A stretch of DNA of 64,000 nt from Acidobacteriota bacterium (GTDB lineage Bacteria; Acidobacteriota; Blastocatellia; Pyrinomonadales; Pyrinomonadaceae): NCBI GenBank assembly GCA_018269075.1, contig JAFDVJ010000006.1, positions 155,424 to 219,423 of the forward strand, in the 5' to 3' direction. Positions within the stretch are counted from its first letter, which is position 1; every line of letters begins with the position of its first letter. The notes under the pieces were generated by a model. That model was given only the letters and a program-made list of their open reading frames with translations, had not been told where the DNA came from and searched no databases. Made by a program: the position numbers and the translations under genes. Positions 23,780 through 33,115 of this stretch are shown in pieces.

Positions 23780-25000
23780 ATGGACGTTGAAGTAGAAAAT
23801 TTACCGACCGATTTAAATGTTCTCGACAAACCGCTCGAATCGCAGATGACGCTCTCGATGGGCCCGCAGCATCCGTCTACGCACGGCGTTCTGCGGCTCG
23901 ACCTGCGGCTCGACGGCGAGCTCGTCGTGAAGGCGATTCCCGACATCGGCTATCTCCACACGGGAATGGAGAAGCTCTTCGAATACAAGAAATACCAGCA
24001 GGGCATCGTGATCACCGACCGGATGGATTATCTCAATCCGCTCGGCAACAACCTCGCCTACGTGATGGCCGCCGAAAAGCTGCTCGGGATCGAGATTCCC
24101 GAACGCGCGCAGGTGATCCGCGTACTGATGTGCGAGCTCCAGCGGATCGCGTCGCATATGGTCTGGCTCGGCACGCACTGTCTCGACATCGGCGCGATGA
24201 CCGTTCTCTTCTTCTGCTTCAAGGAACGCGAAAAGATCCTCAACATCATCGAATCGGCCTCGGGCGGCCGGATGACGCCGAGCTATTTCCGGATCGGCGG
24301 TCTGATGATGGATCTGCCGGCCGGCTTCGAAAATCGCTGCCGCCAGTTTCTCGACGGGTTTCTCGACGCGATGAACACTTTCGAAACGCTCATCACCGGC
24401 AATACGATCTGGCAGTCGCGGACGATGGGCATCGGCGTCATCTCGGGCGAGGAAGCGCTCGACTGGGGACTGACCGGCCCGTGCCTGCGCGGCAGCGGCG
24501 TCGATCTCGATCTCCGGCGCGACACGCCGTATTCGGGCTATGAGACCTACGACTTCGAGGTTCCGGTCGAACCGGACGGCGACGTCTGGGCACGGTTCCG
24601 CGTCCGGATGCGCGAATGCTACGAATCGCACAAGATCGTCCGCCAGGCGCTCGACCGCCTGAAACCGGGGCCGATCAAGGCCGACGCGCCGAAGGTCGTG
24701 CTGCCCGACCGCGACGATATGCGCAAGCATATGGACTCGCTGATCCACCATTTCCTGATCGTCGCCGAGGGCTTCAACGTCCCGCCGGGCGAGGTTTATC
24801 ACGCGATCGAGGCGTCGAAGGGCGAATTGGGCGTTTATATGAAGTCGAACGGCGGCCCGAAACCCGAGCGCGTTCATTTCCGCGGCCCGAGCTTCGTCAA
24901 CCTGCAAGGCCTGCCGGCGATGAGCGAAGGCGAAATGGTCGCCGACGTCGTCGCGATCATCGGTTCATTGGATATTGTTTTGGGCGAAATCGACAGGTAG
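23780..25000 (+). CDS. nuoD: NADH-quinone oxidoreductase subunit D
   Basis: A 406-residue 49-kDa-type subunit that forms the quinone cavity with NuoB and is related to NiFe-hydrogenase large subunits. Hallmarks are MGPQHPSTHGVLRL (about 32-45), IGYLHTGMEK, TDRMDYLNPLGNN and the C-terminal DVVAIIGSLDIVLGEIDR. The usual hydrogenase cysteines are absent, as expected. The next four genes downstream are not nuo genes. Confidence 0.96.
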   Translation: MDVEVENLPTDLNVLDKPLESQMTLSMGPQHPSTHGVLRLDLRLDGELVVKAIPDIGYLHTGMEKLFEYKKYQQGIVITDRMDYLNPLGNNLAYVMAAEKLLGIEIPERAQVIRVLMCELQRIASHMVWLGTHCLDIGAMTVLFFCFKEREKILNIIESASGGRMTPSYFRIGGLMMDLPAGFENRCRQFLDGFLDAMNTFETLITGNTIWQSRTMGIGVISGEEALDWGLTGPCLRGSGVDLDLRRDTPYSGYETYDFEVPVEPDGDVWARFRVRMRECYESHKIVRQALDRLKPGPIKADAPKVVLPDRDDMRKHMDSLIHHFLIVAEGFNVPPGEVYHAIEASKGELGVYMKSNGGPKPERVHFRGPSFVNLQGLPAMSEGEMVADVVAIIGSLDIVLGEIDR

Positions 25001-25005
25001 ATGTG

Positions 25006-25281
25006 ATGACCGAAAATCAAGAAAAACAACTTTTCAAAACATTGGAAACCTTGGTTACTGGTGTTAATAAAATTCAATCGGATGTTACCGAAGTCAAGGA
25101 AACGCTCAACAAGCATTCTGATATTTTGAGCAAGCATTCCGATATTTTGAGCAAGCATTCCGATATTTTGAAACGATTGGAGGCGAAAACGGACGCGATT
25201 GCGGAAAAGGTTATGAGCCATGAAATTCGTTTCACGAAAGTCGAAAAGAAAATTGAAGATTTAGAGGGCGGAATTCATTAG
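25006..25281 (+). CDS. Small coiled-coil protein with HSDILSK repeats
   Basis: A 91-residue, highly charged helical protein. Three perfect seven-residue repeats of KHSDILS (about residues 36-56) are encoded by near-identical 21-bp DNA units (25110-25171). The rest, with LKRLEAKTDAIAEKV and KVEKKIEDLEGG, continues the heptad pattern, so a single parallel coiled coil is likely. It starts five bases after nuoD, and the DNA is noticeably more A+T-rich than nuoD. Function unknown. Confidence 0.65.
   Translation: MTENQEKQLFKTLETLVTGVNKIQSDVTEVKETLNKHSDILSKHSDILSKHSDILKRLEAKTDAIAEKVMSHEIRFTKVEKKIEDLEGGIH
25110..25171 (+). repeat. 21-bp in-frame tandem repeat (three copies)
   Basis: Copies read AAGCATTCYGATATTTTGAGC and encode the heptad KHSDILS. 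Near identity at DNA level implies recent duplication. Confidence 0.9.
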
Positions 25282-25287
25282 AAACCA

Positions 25288-25980
25288 GTGAAAGATAAAC
25301 TCGCAAAATTCGGTTTTTTGTTTATTGCGGCGGGATTGTTAAGCGTCGCGGCTTTTGCCCGAAACGGCGCCTGTAATTTTCAAATCGGGGTTTATGAGTT
25401 CAAGAGGGACGGAAGTTCAGAGCAATTTCCGATCAGGGACGCGAAAATCAAATTAGTCGACACGAAAACCAAAAAGTCTTTGAAAATCAGTAAAAATACG
25501 GACTTACCGATGTTTTCGGGCGTTCCGACCGGAGAATATGAACTAACCGTTTCAAAAGCCGGTTTTAAGAAACTTTTGAAGATATTTCGGGTCAATTGCG
25601 ATTTGCCGGATGAGCAAACATCTTTATGGATTGAATTTCTTTGGCCGGGAAATCCCGAAGAAACGGTCAGATTCGACTATAGAAAGGTTGAGGAAGGTAA
25701 TTTTGAACCCGGCGACAAGCCGATTAATAACAGCGCCGTTTTATTGGCCAGGCCTGTATACCCGAAAGCGGCCCGTGAATCTAAAGTCACCGGCATCGTC
25801 AATGTGCGGGTGACAATTAATGAGTTGGGCTACGTAATTTCAGCTGAGGCCATCAGCGGGCCTCCACTGTTGCAGGCGGCATCGGTCGAAGCCGCGAAAA
25901 AGTCGAAATTTGGAATGACTTTTTTAGAGGGAATTCCCGTTCAGGTATCAGGTGTAATCGTTTATAATTTCGTTCCGTAA
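25288..25980 (+). CDS. Secreted TonB-C-terminal-domain protein 1
   Basis: A 230-residue protein with a signal peptide (FGFLFIAAGLLSVAAFA) and an N-terminal carboxypeptidase-regulatory-like module with MFSGVPTGEYELTVSKAGF (about 74-92). The TonB C-terminal fold follows (about 150-230: RPVYPKAARESKVTGIVNVRV, end VIVYNFVP). The start codon is GTG. Such proteins are presumed to link the periplasm with outer-membrane partners. It is a diverged paralogue of the next gene, and both are lower in G+C than the nuo genes around them. Confidence 0.8.
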   Translation: MKDKLAKFGFLFIAAGLLSVAAFARNGACNFQIGVYEFKRDGSSEQFPIRDAKIKLVDTKTKKSLKISKNTDLPMFSGVPTGEYELTVSKAGFKKLLKIFRVNCDLPDEQTSLWIEFLWPGNPEETVRFDYRKVEEGNFEPGDKPINNSAVLLARPVYPKAARESKVTGIVNVRVTINELGYVISAEAISGPPLLQAASVEAAKKSKFGMTFLEGIPVQVSGVIVYNFVP

Positions 25981-26026
25981 AAATTTCAGAAGATTATCGT
26001 TTGAAGAAAGATCGACCGTTAAAATT

Positions 26027-26794
26027 ATGCTGACCGTTTCGCCGAAATTGCTGATTGCTTTTTTATCGACCGTCCTGCTCTTCGTGACGACCGTCACGGC
26101 GCAGAGCAGGGTTTGTGCGGTAAAAATGGAAGTAACGCGCAACGGCAGCGAAACGAAGATTAACGGCGCCGCGGCGACGGCGACCAACCAGACAACAAAA
26201 AGGCTTTATCGTTCGACCTTAAAAGCGGGAATGCCTTATTTCGCCAGACTGCCGGAAGGCGCATACCGGTTCGCGGTTTCGAAAACCGGCTATCAAAAAA
26301 GCGTCGACGAGCTGAGCGTCGAGTGCTCGGAGCAAACGATTTCCTTCGGGATCGAGCTCGTCAAAGGAAGTCCGGCGAAGATCGTCAGGTCGTCCGAGGT
26401 ATTGAAAGCTCCGCCGCTCAGAAGAGAGACGTCCGGCGGCGTCGAGGACGATCGCGGAACGACCGAATCGACGGGCCGTTACGAGACGACACCGACGGTT
26501 TCCGGCAGCGGGCCGCGCGTCGTTTCGGGCGGCGTGCTCAACGGCAAATCGACGAATCTCGTCAAGCCGGCTTATCCGCCGGCGGCGCGAGCCGTCAAAG
26601 CGTCGGGCCCGGTCAACGTCGAAGTGACGATCGACGAACAGGGCAACGTAATCCGGGCCGTGGCCGTCAGCGGTCACCCGCTGTTGCGGGCGGCGTCGGT
26701 CGAAGCGGCGCGACAGTCGAAATTTCCGCCGACGATGCTTTCCGGACAGCCGGTCAAGGTAGTGGGCGTGATTGTTTACAATTTCGTTCCATAA
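26027..26794 (+). CDS. Secreted TonB-C-terminal-domain protein 2
   Basis: A 255-residue paralogue of the preceding protein with the same order: signal peptide (LIAFLSTVLLFVTTVTAQ), regulatory-like beta module (FARLPEGAYRFAVSKTGYQK, about 67-86), a linker of about 60 residues rich in Ser/Thr/Gly, and the TonB-C domain (KPAYPPAARAVKASGPVNVEV to VIVYNFVP). Sequence identity is clearest in the last 75 residues. The two genes look like a tandem duplication placed within nuo. Confidence 0.8.
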   Translation: MLTVSPKLLIAFLSTVLLFVTTVTAQSRVCAVKMEVTRNGSETKINGAAATATNQTTKRLYRSTLKAGMPYFARLPEGAYRFAVSKTGYQKSVDELSVECSEQTISFGIELVKGSPAKIVRSSEVLKAPPLRRETSGGVEDDRGTTESTGRYETTPTVSGSGPRVVSGGVLNGKSTNLVKPAYPPAARAVKASGPVNVEVTIDEQGNVIRAVAVSGHPLLRAASVEAARQSKFPPTMLSGQPVKVVGVIVYNFVP

Positions 26795-26865
26795 AAATTT
26801 ATTAGCAAGTTTTTACGAAGCAGATCACTGGAAATCGTTCGGGGAGAGATCGACAGATAGAATTT

Positions 26866-27369
26866 ATGACCGAAGAATTATCCGACAGCCGGTTCAAAAG
26901 CGAGATGATGCGAATGATGCAGACCGCGATTCTCAAAATCGATAGCCTCGAAACCAGATTCGACGGTCTCGAAACCAGATTCGACGGCCTCGAAACCAGA
27001 TTCGACGGCCTCGAAACCAGATTCGACGGCCTCGAAACCAGATTCGACGGCCTCGAAACCAGATTCGACGGCCTCGAAACCAGATTCGACCGTTTAGAAG
27101 GGAAAGTTGATATTCTGTCGGCGCAAATGACTGAAATCGGTTTGAAGGTCATCGAAATCGACAAACGACTGAGCGCGGTCGAAAGCCGATTATCGAATCT
27201 CGAATCGGAGATTGTTCAGATCCGGGCGGATCTGGAAGAGGTCAAACATAAACTGGAAAACATCGACCGAAAAGTATCGCGCCTGACTGTCGATTATTTT
27301 GAGCTTGAAAGCAAAGTCGAAGATTTGACTTTAAGAATCCAAAAATTAGAAGAAAAACTGGCGGCATAG
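26866..27369 (+). CDS. Coiled-coil protein with FDGLETR heptads
   Basis: A 167-residue all-helical protein. Seven consecutive seven-residue units LETRFDG (about residues 27-75) are followed by degenerate heptads to the end (VESRLSNLESE, VKHKLENIDRKV, LRIQKLEEKLAA). The 21-bp DNA units are almost identical (26946-27092). No signal peptide or membrane helix, so it is probably a cytoplasmic rod. It ends three bases before nuoE. Its partner is unknown. Confidence 0.75.
   Translation: MTEELSDSRFKSEMMRMMQTAILKIDSLETRFDGLETRFDGLETRFDGLETRFDGLETRFDGLETRFDGLETRFDRLEGKVDILSAQMTEIGLKVIEIDKRLSAVESRLSNLESEIVQIRADLEEVKHKLENIDRKVSRLTVDYFELESKVEDLTLRIQKLEEKLAA
26946..27092 (+). repeat. 21-bp in-frame tandem repeat (seven copies)
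   Basis: Seven nearly identical units of CTCGAAACCAGATTCGACGG encode LETRFDG. Copy number is expected to vary between strains. Confidence 0.95.
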
Positions 27370-27372
27370 CAT

Positions 27373-27903
27373 ATGGCATCAGCATTAGCAACCGATTTTA
27401 CGAATCAAATCAAATACACCGACGAAGTGGCGGAGTTTTCGCCCGAGGTCGTCAAAGAGATGGAATCGCATCTCGTCAAGTATCCGGCCGACCGGAAGCG
27501 TTCGGCGCTGATCCCGCTGCTGTTCGTGATCCAGCGCGAGCGCGGCTGGGTCGATAATCCGGGCGTCAATTTTCTGGCGAAGTTTCTCGGGCTCGAAGTG
27601 ACCGACGTCTGGGAGACGGCGACTTTTTACTCGATGTTCAACCTGCATCCGGTCGGACGCCATCACATCCAGATCTGCAAGACGCTGTCCTGCAAGATTA
27701 TGGGCGAGCCGGAGATCACCGACCACGTCTGCAAGCGGCTCGGGATTCATCCGGGCGAGACGACCGAGGACGGCAAATACACGGTCACGCTCGTCGAATG
27801 TCTCGGCTCGTGCGGCACGGCCCCGATGATGCAGATCGGTTTCGATTATCACGAAGACCTGACGACCGAAAAGGTCGACCGGATCCTCGATTCGCTCGAT
27901 TAG
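27373..27903 (+). CDS. nuoE: NADH-quinone oxidoreductase subunit E
   Basis: A 176-residue 24-kDa subunit of the NADH-oxidising module. It carries the N1a [2Fe-2S] centre with all four ligands present: Cys102 and Cys107 (ICKTLSC), Cys143 and Cys147 (ECLGSC). An N-terminal helical bundle with ALIPLLFVIQRERGWV precedes the thioredoxin-like domain. This is a useful contrast to HoxF, whose matching domain has lost the first pair. Confidence 0.95.
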   Translation: MASALATDFTNQIKYTDEVAEFSPEVVKEMESHLVKYPADRKRSALIPLLFVIQRERGWVDNPGVNFLAKFLGLEVTDVWETATFYSMFNLHPVGRHHIQICKTLSCKIMGEPEITDHVCKRLGIHPGETTEDGKYTVTLVECLGSCGTAPMMQIGFDYHEDLTTEKVDRILDSLD

Positions 27904-27906
27904 ATT

Positions 27907-28146
27907 ATGGAATTCGACCAGGACAAAATCGACGATGCGACGCTTGCGCTGCTCTGGCTCGTGATGGAAAAGGACAAGTACGAGGTCCGCGCGTGGAAGG
28001 GTTTCGACTGGGAGACGATGAACCGGCTCCACGAAAAAGGCTATATCGACGACCCGCGCAGCAAGGCCAAATCGGTCGCCGTCACCGAAGAAGGCGAAAA
28101 GCGGGCCCGCGAGCTCTTCGAGCAGATGTTCGGCCGGCCCGAATAG
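27907..28146 (+). CDS. DUF6429-family small protein
   Basis: A 79-residue protein with the DUF6429 pattern: IDDATLALLWLV, then RAWKGFDWETMNRLHEKGYIDDPRSKAKSV, then a final helix TEEGEKRARELFEQMFG. The helix-strand arrangement recalls a winged-helix fold, but no function is known. It starts three bases after nuoE, so it is co-translated with complex I genes. Confidence 0.85.
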   Translation: MEFDQDKIDDATLALLWLVMEKDKYEVRAWKGFDWETMNRLHEKGYIDDPRSKAKSVAVTEEGEKRARELFEQMFGRPE

Positions 28147-28296
28147 ATTTTTGATAAAAGAAAACGTTTTTTTTGAAAAAAACCGGCGTAAAAGCCACTT
28201 TCGGAAGACTTAACGCATCAGATTCGGAAAAAGCAGTTCCAACCAGCCGCCGACTCTTCCCGCGGTCTGAATCCGAATCCGAAAAGAGGTAAAAAT

Positions 28297-29199
28297 ATGA
28301 AAAAAACGTTGTTAGTGTTATTGTTCTTTGTCAATTCAATGACTTTGGCGCAGGAGCGTTCGAACGCTTCGACTTACGGCGGCGGCGAAACGAAGCCGAC
28401 GCTCGCGACCGGCGATCTGTCCGGAATCGAGGCGACGCGAGACGTGACCGAGGTTTATTTTCTCGAAGCGACCGTCCTGATGAACATCCGGGCCGACGAA
28501 TACGTCGCCTCGTTCGGCGTGCAGGGCGACGGCCCGACGAGCCAGCAGAGCGAACTGGCGGTCGATACGAAGATCGACGCCTTCAAATCGAAGCTGTCGG
28601 CGATCGGGCTCACCGAGACGTTCACCGATTTCATCAATCAGGCGCCCTATTACGAGTACGACACGACCACGAAGACGGCGACCGAAAAGCTGAAGGGCTA
28701 TAAAACGGCGAAAAATCTGCTGATCCGCTTCAAGGACCGCACCGCGCTCCGGCAGATCACGAATCTCGCCAACGCGGTCGGCATCTACGATCTGATCAAG
28801 ATCGATTTCGTCGTCAACGACGCGACGGCCGTCAAATCGCGGATGCTCGCCGAGGCGGCGAAGATCATCAAGGGCAAGGAACAGGCTTACGCGACCCTCG
28901 GGATCTCGATGAAAGTGGTCGGCGTGGTCAACGAAAAATTCCGGACCTACTCGCCCGACGAGCTTTATCTCGATTACACGGCCTACGAATCGGGCAGCAC
29001 GCAGGGCTACAAGCGGGTCGTCCAGAAATCGAAGGCCTCGACCTCGTATTACAGCGGCTTTGACAGCAAGGATTTCGATCTGACGATCAATCCGAACACG
29101 CTCGAGCCGAACGTGCAGGCGGTGATGTATCTGAAGGTCAAGTATCTGCCGACCGTCAAACCGGACGTCACGTGCTGTCCGGAGAAAAAGCCGGAGTAA
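28297..29199 (+). CDS. Secreted SIMPL (DUF541)-like protein
   Basis: A 300-residue protein with a signal peptide (TLLVLLFFVNSMTLAQ). The mature part carries strands and helices like the SIMPL/DUF541 fold: a paired QITNLANAVGIYDLIKIDFVVND strand, and DATAVKSRMLAEAAKIIKGKEQAYA, the helix typical of the domain. The assignment is by eye. It is periplasmic or surface-exposed; its role beside complex I genes is unknown. AGAGG lies upstream of the ATG. Confidence 0.65.
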   Translation: MKKTLLVLLFFVNSMTLAQERSNASTYGGGETKPTLATGDLSGIEATRDVTEVYFLEATVLMNIRADEYVASFGVQGDGPTSQQSELAVDTKIDAFKSKLSAIGLTETFTDFINQAPYYEYDTTTKTATEKLKGYKTAKNLLIRFKDRTALRQITNLANAVGIYDLIKIDFVVNDATAVKSRMLAEAAKIIKGKEQAYATLGISMKVVGVVNEKFRTYSPDELYLDYTAYESGSTQGYKRVVQKSKASTSYYSGFDSKDFDLTINPNTLEPNVQAVMYLKVKYLPTVKPDVTCCPEKKPE

Positions 29200-29229
29200 A
29201 CCGGCCAGAGTCGAATTTGAGAATTTAAT

Positions 29230-29273
29230 GCGGCGGGCGCGGCATCAGGAGCTTCGCCCGGCCGCCGATTTTT
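29230..29273 (+). terminator. Probable intrinsic terminator before nuoF
   Basis: GCGGC-GGGCG (29230-29239) pairs with CGCCCGGCCGC (29255-29265) with a two-base bulge, and ATTTTT follows. It suggests that nuoF starts a new transcription unit. Confidence 0.55.
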
Positions 29274-29325
29274 AATCGCGAATCCGGCGTTCGAGCTTTT
29301 CGGGCCCGCGCCGGCAATTTATTTT

Positions 29326-30636
29326 ATGGAAATCAAAGCAATCGGATGTGAACCGTTACAGCTCAAGCGAATGCACATTAAGGACGGGCATACGCTGAAG
29401 GTTTATCAGGAAACGGGCGGCTATGAATCGCTGAAAAAGGCGATGACGATGTCGTCGGACGACATCATCAACGAGGTCAAGGCCTCGGCCCTGCGCGGCC
29501 GCGGCGGCGCGGGCTTCCCGACCGGGATGAAATGGTCGTTCGTGCCGCGCCAGTCGCCGAAACCGAAATATATCGTCTGCAACGCCGACGAATCCGAGCC
29601 CGGCACGTTCAAGGACCGGTATCTGCTCGAACGCGACCCGCACGCGCTGATCGAGGGAATGCTGATCGGCGCGTTCGCGCTCGGCGTCGAGACCTGCTAC
29701 ATCTATTTTCGCGGCGAATACCGTTATCTGATCGATATTATGGACAAAGCCATCGAGGAGGCGCGCGCCGCCAATCTCGTCGGCAAAAACATTCTCGGCT
29801 CGGATTTTTCCTGCGAAGTTTTCACGCACACCGGCGCCGGCGCCTATATCTGCGGCGAGGAAACCGCGCTGCTTTCTTCTCTGGAAGGCTACCGCGGCCA
29901 CCCGCGGATGAAACCGCCGTTTCCGGCGATCGAGGGCGTTTACGCCTGCCCGACCGTCGTCAACAACGTCGAGACGCTGACCAGCGTTCCGCAGATCATC
30001 GAGATGGGCGGCGAAAACTGGCGCAATCTCGGCACCGAAAAATCGGGCGGCACGAAGCTCTGGTCGGTTTCCGGGCACGTCAAAAAACCCGGCGTTTACG
30101 AGCTGCCGATGGGTTATAAAGACCTTGAAAAGTTCATTCTCGAAGACTGCGGCGGAATGCTGCGCGACGATAAAAAGCTGAAGGCGGTGATTCCCGGCGG
30201 TTCGAGCGTCTACATTATGAACGCCGAGCAGATCATCGGCAAGGGCGTGACGATGGACTACGAGGGCCTCGTCGAAGGCGGCTCGATGGTCGGTTCGGGC
30301 GGCTTCATCGTGATGGACGAGACCGTCGACGTCGTCGAATCGACAAAGAACCTGACCGAGTTTTACAAGCACGAATCGTGCGGCTGGTGCACGCCGTGCC
30401 GCGAGGGCACGGACTGGCTCGTCAAGATTTTCAACCGCATCTCGACCGGCGAGGGCCGGCCCGAGGACGCGCAGCTGCTGCTCGACATCTGCGACAACAT
30501 CGAGGGCAAATCGTTCTGCCCGTTGGGCGACGCGGCCGCGTGGCCGATCCAGAGCGCGATCAAGCGCTTTCCGGAAGATTTCAAAAAATGGCTGACGCAG
30601 AAGGCCAACGGTAACGATGTTACCGCGAATGTTTAA
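29326..30636 (+). CDS. nuoF: NADH-quinone oxidoreductase subunit F
   Basis: A 436-residue NADH- and FMN-binding subunit. [13 protein letters not shown] (58-70), [12 protein letters not shown] (86-97) and [10 protein letters not shown] (170-179) bind FMN and NADH. The N3 [4Fe-4S] ligands are Cys352, 355, 358 (ESCGWCTPC) and Cys398. It is distinct from hoxF at 12.2 kb, which carries a fused NuoE-like domain. The ATG at 29326 ([10 protein letters not shown]) is kept although an ATG with a better ribosome site is not evident. Confidence 0.96.
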   Translation: MEIKAIGCEPLQLKRMHIKDGHTLKVYQETGGYESLKKAMTMSSDDIINEVKASALRGRGGAGFPTGMKWSFVPRQSPKPKYIVCNADESEPGTFKDRYLLERDPHALIEGMLIGAFALGVETCYIYFRGEYRYLIDIMDKAIEEARAANLVGKNILGSDFSCEVFTHTGAGAYICGEETALLSSLEGYRGHPRMKPPFPAIEGVYACPTVVNNVETLTSVPQIIEMGGENWRNLGTEKSGGTKLWSVSGHVKKPGVYELPMGYKDLEKFILEDCGGMLRDDKKLKAVIPGGSSVYIMNAEQIIGKGVTMDYEGLVEGGSMVGSGGFIVMDETVDVVESTKNLTEFYKHESCGWCTPCREGTDWLVKIFNRISTGEGRPEDAQLLLDICDNIEGKSFCPLGDAAAWPIQSAIKRFPEDFKKWLTQKANGNDVTANV

Positions 30637-30665
30637 AATTTCAATAAAGTAGAGGACAAATCATT

Positions 30666-30788
30666 ATGGGAAAAGGTGATAAGAGAACGCGTCGGGGAAA
30701 GATCTTTGCCGGATCTTTCGGCAAAACGCGGCCGAAATATAAAAAGAAAACGGCCCCGAAGCCGGCCGAAACGAAAACGGAAGAATAA
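30666..30788 (+). CDS. 30S ribosomal protein bTHX
   Basis: A 40-residue, strongly basic protein starting [20 protein letters not shown], then RPKYKKK and a Pro/Lys/Glu tail. This matches the bTHX family (Thermus Thx), a tiny 30S head protein that stabilises rRNA. GAGGA lies ten bases before the ATG. It sits between nuoF and nuoG, an unusual location for a ribosomal protein gene. It is too short for most gene callers. Confidence 0.88.
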   Translation: MGKGDKRTRRGKIFAGSFGKTRPKYKKKTAPKPAETKTEE

Positions 30789-30813
30789 TTTTTAGTTTTT
30801 TTATCTAGTTAAA

Positions 30814-33090
30814 ATGTCAGAACTTATCAAAGTTACGATCAACGGACAGGAATTCGAGGTCGAAAAGGGCGCGCGTCTGATCGACGTCTGCCACGAAAAA
30901 GGCTTCGGCATTCCGTCGTTCTGCTATTACAAGGATCTCGCGCTGCAGGCGTCCTGCCGGATGTGTCTGGTCCGCATCGAAAAGATGCCGAAGCTCCAGA
31001 CCTCCTGCACGATCACCTGCACCGACGGGATGGTCGTCACGACGCAGAGCGAGGAAATCGAAAAGGCGCAGCGCTCGATGGGCGAATTTCTGCTCGCGAA
31101 CCACCCGCTCGACTGCCCGGTCTGCGACCGCGGCGGCGAGTGCGAGCTGCAGGAAGTGATCTTCGACTGGGGCGACGTCGAACAGCGTTTCTCGGAAAAG
31201 AAGAACCAGAAACCGGAAAAATATCTCTCGCCGATCGTCGCCAACGACCCGCAGCGCTGCATCGTCTGCAAGCGCTGCACGCGCGTCTGCGACGAATGGA
31301 TGGGCGAAGAAGCGATCGAGGCCGGCAACCGCGGCGTCAACACCGTGATCGGCACCTACGGCGGCTGGCTCGGCTGTTCGCAGTGCGGCAACTGCATCGA
31401 GGTCTGCCCGACCGGCACGCTGCTCGACGGCACGTATCGCCACGAAACCCGTCCGTGGGAGCTCGATCAGACGATCTCGACCGACGTTTACGGCTCGGAC
31501 GGGATGCAGATCTCGATCGGCTCGCGCGGCGGCCGCGTTCACCGGATCGTCGCCCGCGACCGTTACGTCAACGGTCTGAACGGCGAATTCCTCGACGTCA
31601 AGGCGCGTTTCGCGCACGGCTTTGTCAATTCCGAAGACCGGCTCAGAACGCCGCTCATCCGCTATAAAAAAGGCGGCAAGCTGATTCCCGCGACGTGGGA
31701 CAGCGCGCTCGCGCTCGTCGCATCGAAATTCAGGGAAAGCGGCAAAGCGGTCGGCGTCGTCGCCTCGCCGCGGCTCACGAACGAAGCGATCTTCGCGCTC
31801 AAACGGTTCGCGACCGAGGTCGCCGGCTCCGGCAGTTACGCGGTCGCCGACGATTACGATCTCGCGCCGTTTTTCGACAACCTGTCGGTCCCGCTCGCGA
31901 CGCACAAGGAAATCCGCAGCGCCCGCACGATTCTGCTGATCGGCGGCGAACCCGAGGAAGAACAGACCTTTACCGGCAAACAGATCCGCCAGGCGGTCCG
32001 CAATTCCGGCGCCAAATTGATCGTCGTGAACGACACGCCGATCCGGCTCGCCGCGCAGGCCGCGCAGTTTCTGCACGTCAACCCGGCGTCCTACGACGCG
32101 TTCGCGCTCGCGCTCGCCGGTAAAATCACGGCCGACACGGCGAAAAAGCTCGGCATCGAGACTTCGGAATTCGACGCGCTGCTCAAAACGCTCGGCGAGA
32201 CCGAGGGCGACGTCGTCATTATGTTCGGCGGCGATCTTTCGCCCGCCGCGCAGGCGGCGATCGCGAACGCGGCCGCCGGCTTCGCGGCCGACACGCGCCG
32301 CGTGCTGCTCCATCCGCTGCCGCGCCACAACAACTCGGTCGGCGCTCACGATCTGACGGCCGGCCGCAAACCGCTCGCCGAGGTCCTCAAATCGTCGAAG
32401 GCGCTGCTGATCGGCGGCAGCCTTCAGGAAAAGGACGCGGCCGCGCTCGACGGCAAGGATTTCGTCGTCGTGCAGGAGCTGTTCGAGACCGAAACGACCA
32501 AATACGCCGACGTCGTGCTGCCGGCGGCGAGCTTTGCCGAGGTCGACGGAACCTACACCAACAACACCGGTTTCGTCCAGCGCGTCCGGCAGGCGATCGA
32601 TCCGCTTTACCAATCGAAGGCCGACTGGCTGATCACGTCGCTGATCGCCCGCGAGATGGGCGTCGATTTCGGCTACAACTTCGCCGCGACGATGGCCTTC
32701 AAGGCGATCGCCGACGCGGTTCCGGCTTACGAAGGAATCCGCTACCCGGCGCTCAAGGACGAATCGCGGCCCGTTCAGGTCAAACACGCGATCAGCGCGA
32801 AAAAAGACCTGTCGAAGGAGATGGACGCGCTCAAAGCGAGCGTCGACAAACTGCCGGATGCGGCCGAAAAAATCACGGAAACGCCGCGCGTCGGCCATAA
32901 ACTGCATCGTCTGACGACGCTGACGAGCCGGACGCCGCAGTTTCACCTGCTCGCGCACGGCAATCCGAAACCCGAGAATCTGCTGCTCTCGCCGCTCGTC
33001 CAGTTCAACCCGGACGGCACGCCGCGCGAGGCGGAGATCGCCGAAGCGGTCGGCATCGGCGACCGGGTCAATTTGAAAGTCGATTATTAA
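30814..33090 (+). CDS. nuoG: NADH-quinone oxidoreductase subunit G
   Basis: A 758-residue 75-kDa subunit. Cluster ligands in order: [2Fe-2S] Cys37, 48, 51, 65; N5-type His97, Cys101, 104, 110; N4-type Cys149, 152, 155, with Cys198 and the second set Cys188, 191, 194 and 159. The extra N7 site seen in E. coli is absent. The C-terminal part is a molybdopterin-oxidoreductase-like domain (to about 620) followed by a short tail. Its end carries a small direct duplication (TTTGAAAGTCGATTA) just before nuoH. Confidence 0.95.
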   Translation: MSELIKVTINGQEFEVEKGARLIDVCHEKGFGIPSFCYYKDLALQASCRMCLVRIEKMPKLQTSCTITCTDGMVVTTQSEEIEKAQRSMGEFLLANHPLDCPVCDRGGECELQEVIFDWGDVEQRFSEKKNQKPEKYLSPIVANDPQRCIVCKRCTRVCDEWMGEEAIEAGNRGVNTVIGTYGGWLGCSQCGNCIEVCPTGTLLDGTYRHETRPWELDQTISTDVYGSDGMQISIGSRGGRVHRIVARDRYVNGLNGEFLDVKARFAHGFVNSEDRLRTPLIRYKKGGKLIPATWDSALALVASKFRESGKAVGVVASPRLTNEAIFALKRFATEVAGSGSYAVADDYDLAPFFDNLSVPLATHKEIRSARTILLIGGEPEEEQTFTGKQIRQAVRNSGAKLIVVNDTPIRLAAQAAQFLHVNPASYDAFALALAGKITADTAKKLGIETSEFDALLKTLGETEGDVVIMFGGDLSPAAQAAIANAAAGFAADTRRVLLHPLPRHNNSVGAHDLTAGRKPLAEVLKSSKALLIGGSLQEKDAAALDGKDFVVVQELFETETTKYADVVLPAASFAEVDGTYTNNTGFVQRVRQAIDPLYQSKADWLITSLIAREMGVDFGYNFAATMAFKAIADAVPAYEGIRYPALKDESRPVQVKHAISAKKDLSKEMDALKASVDKLPDAAEKITETPRVGHKLHRLTTLTSRTPQFHLLAHGNPKPENLLLSPLVQFNPDGTPREAEIAEAVGIGDRVNLKVDY

Positions 33091-33115
33091 AATTTGAAAG
33101 TCGATTACTAATTTT

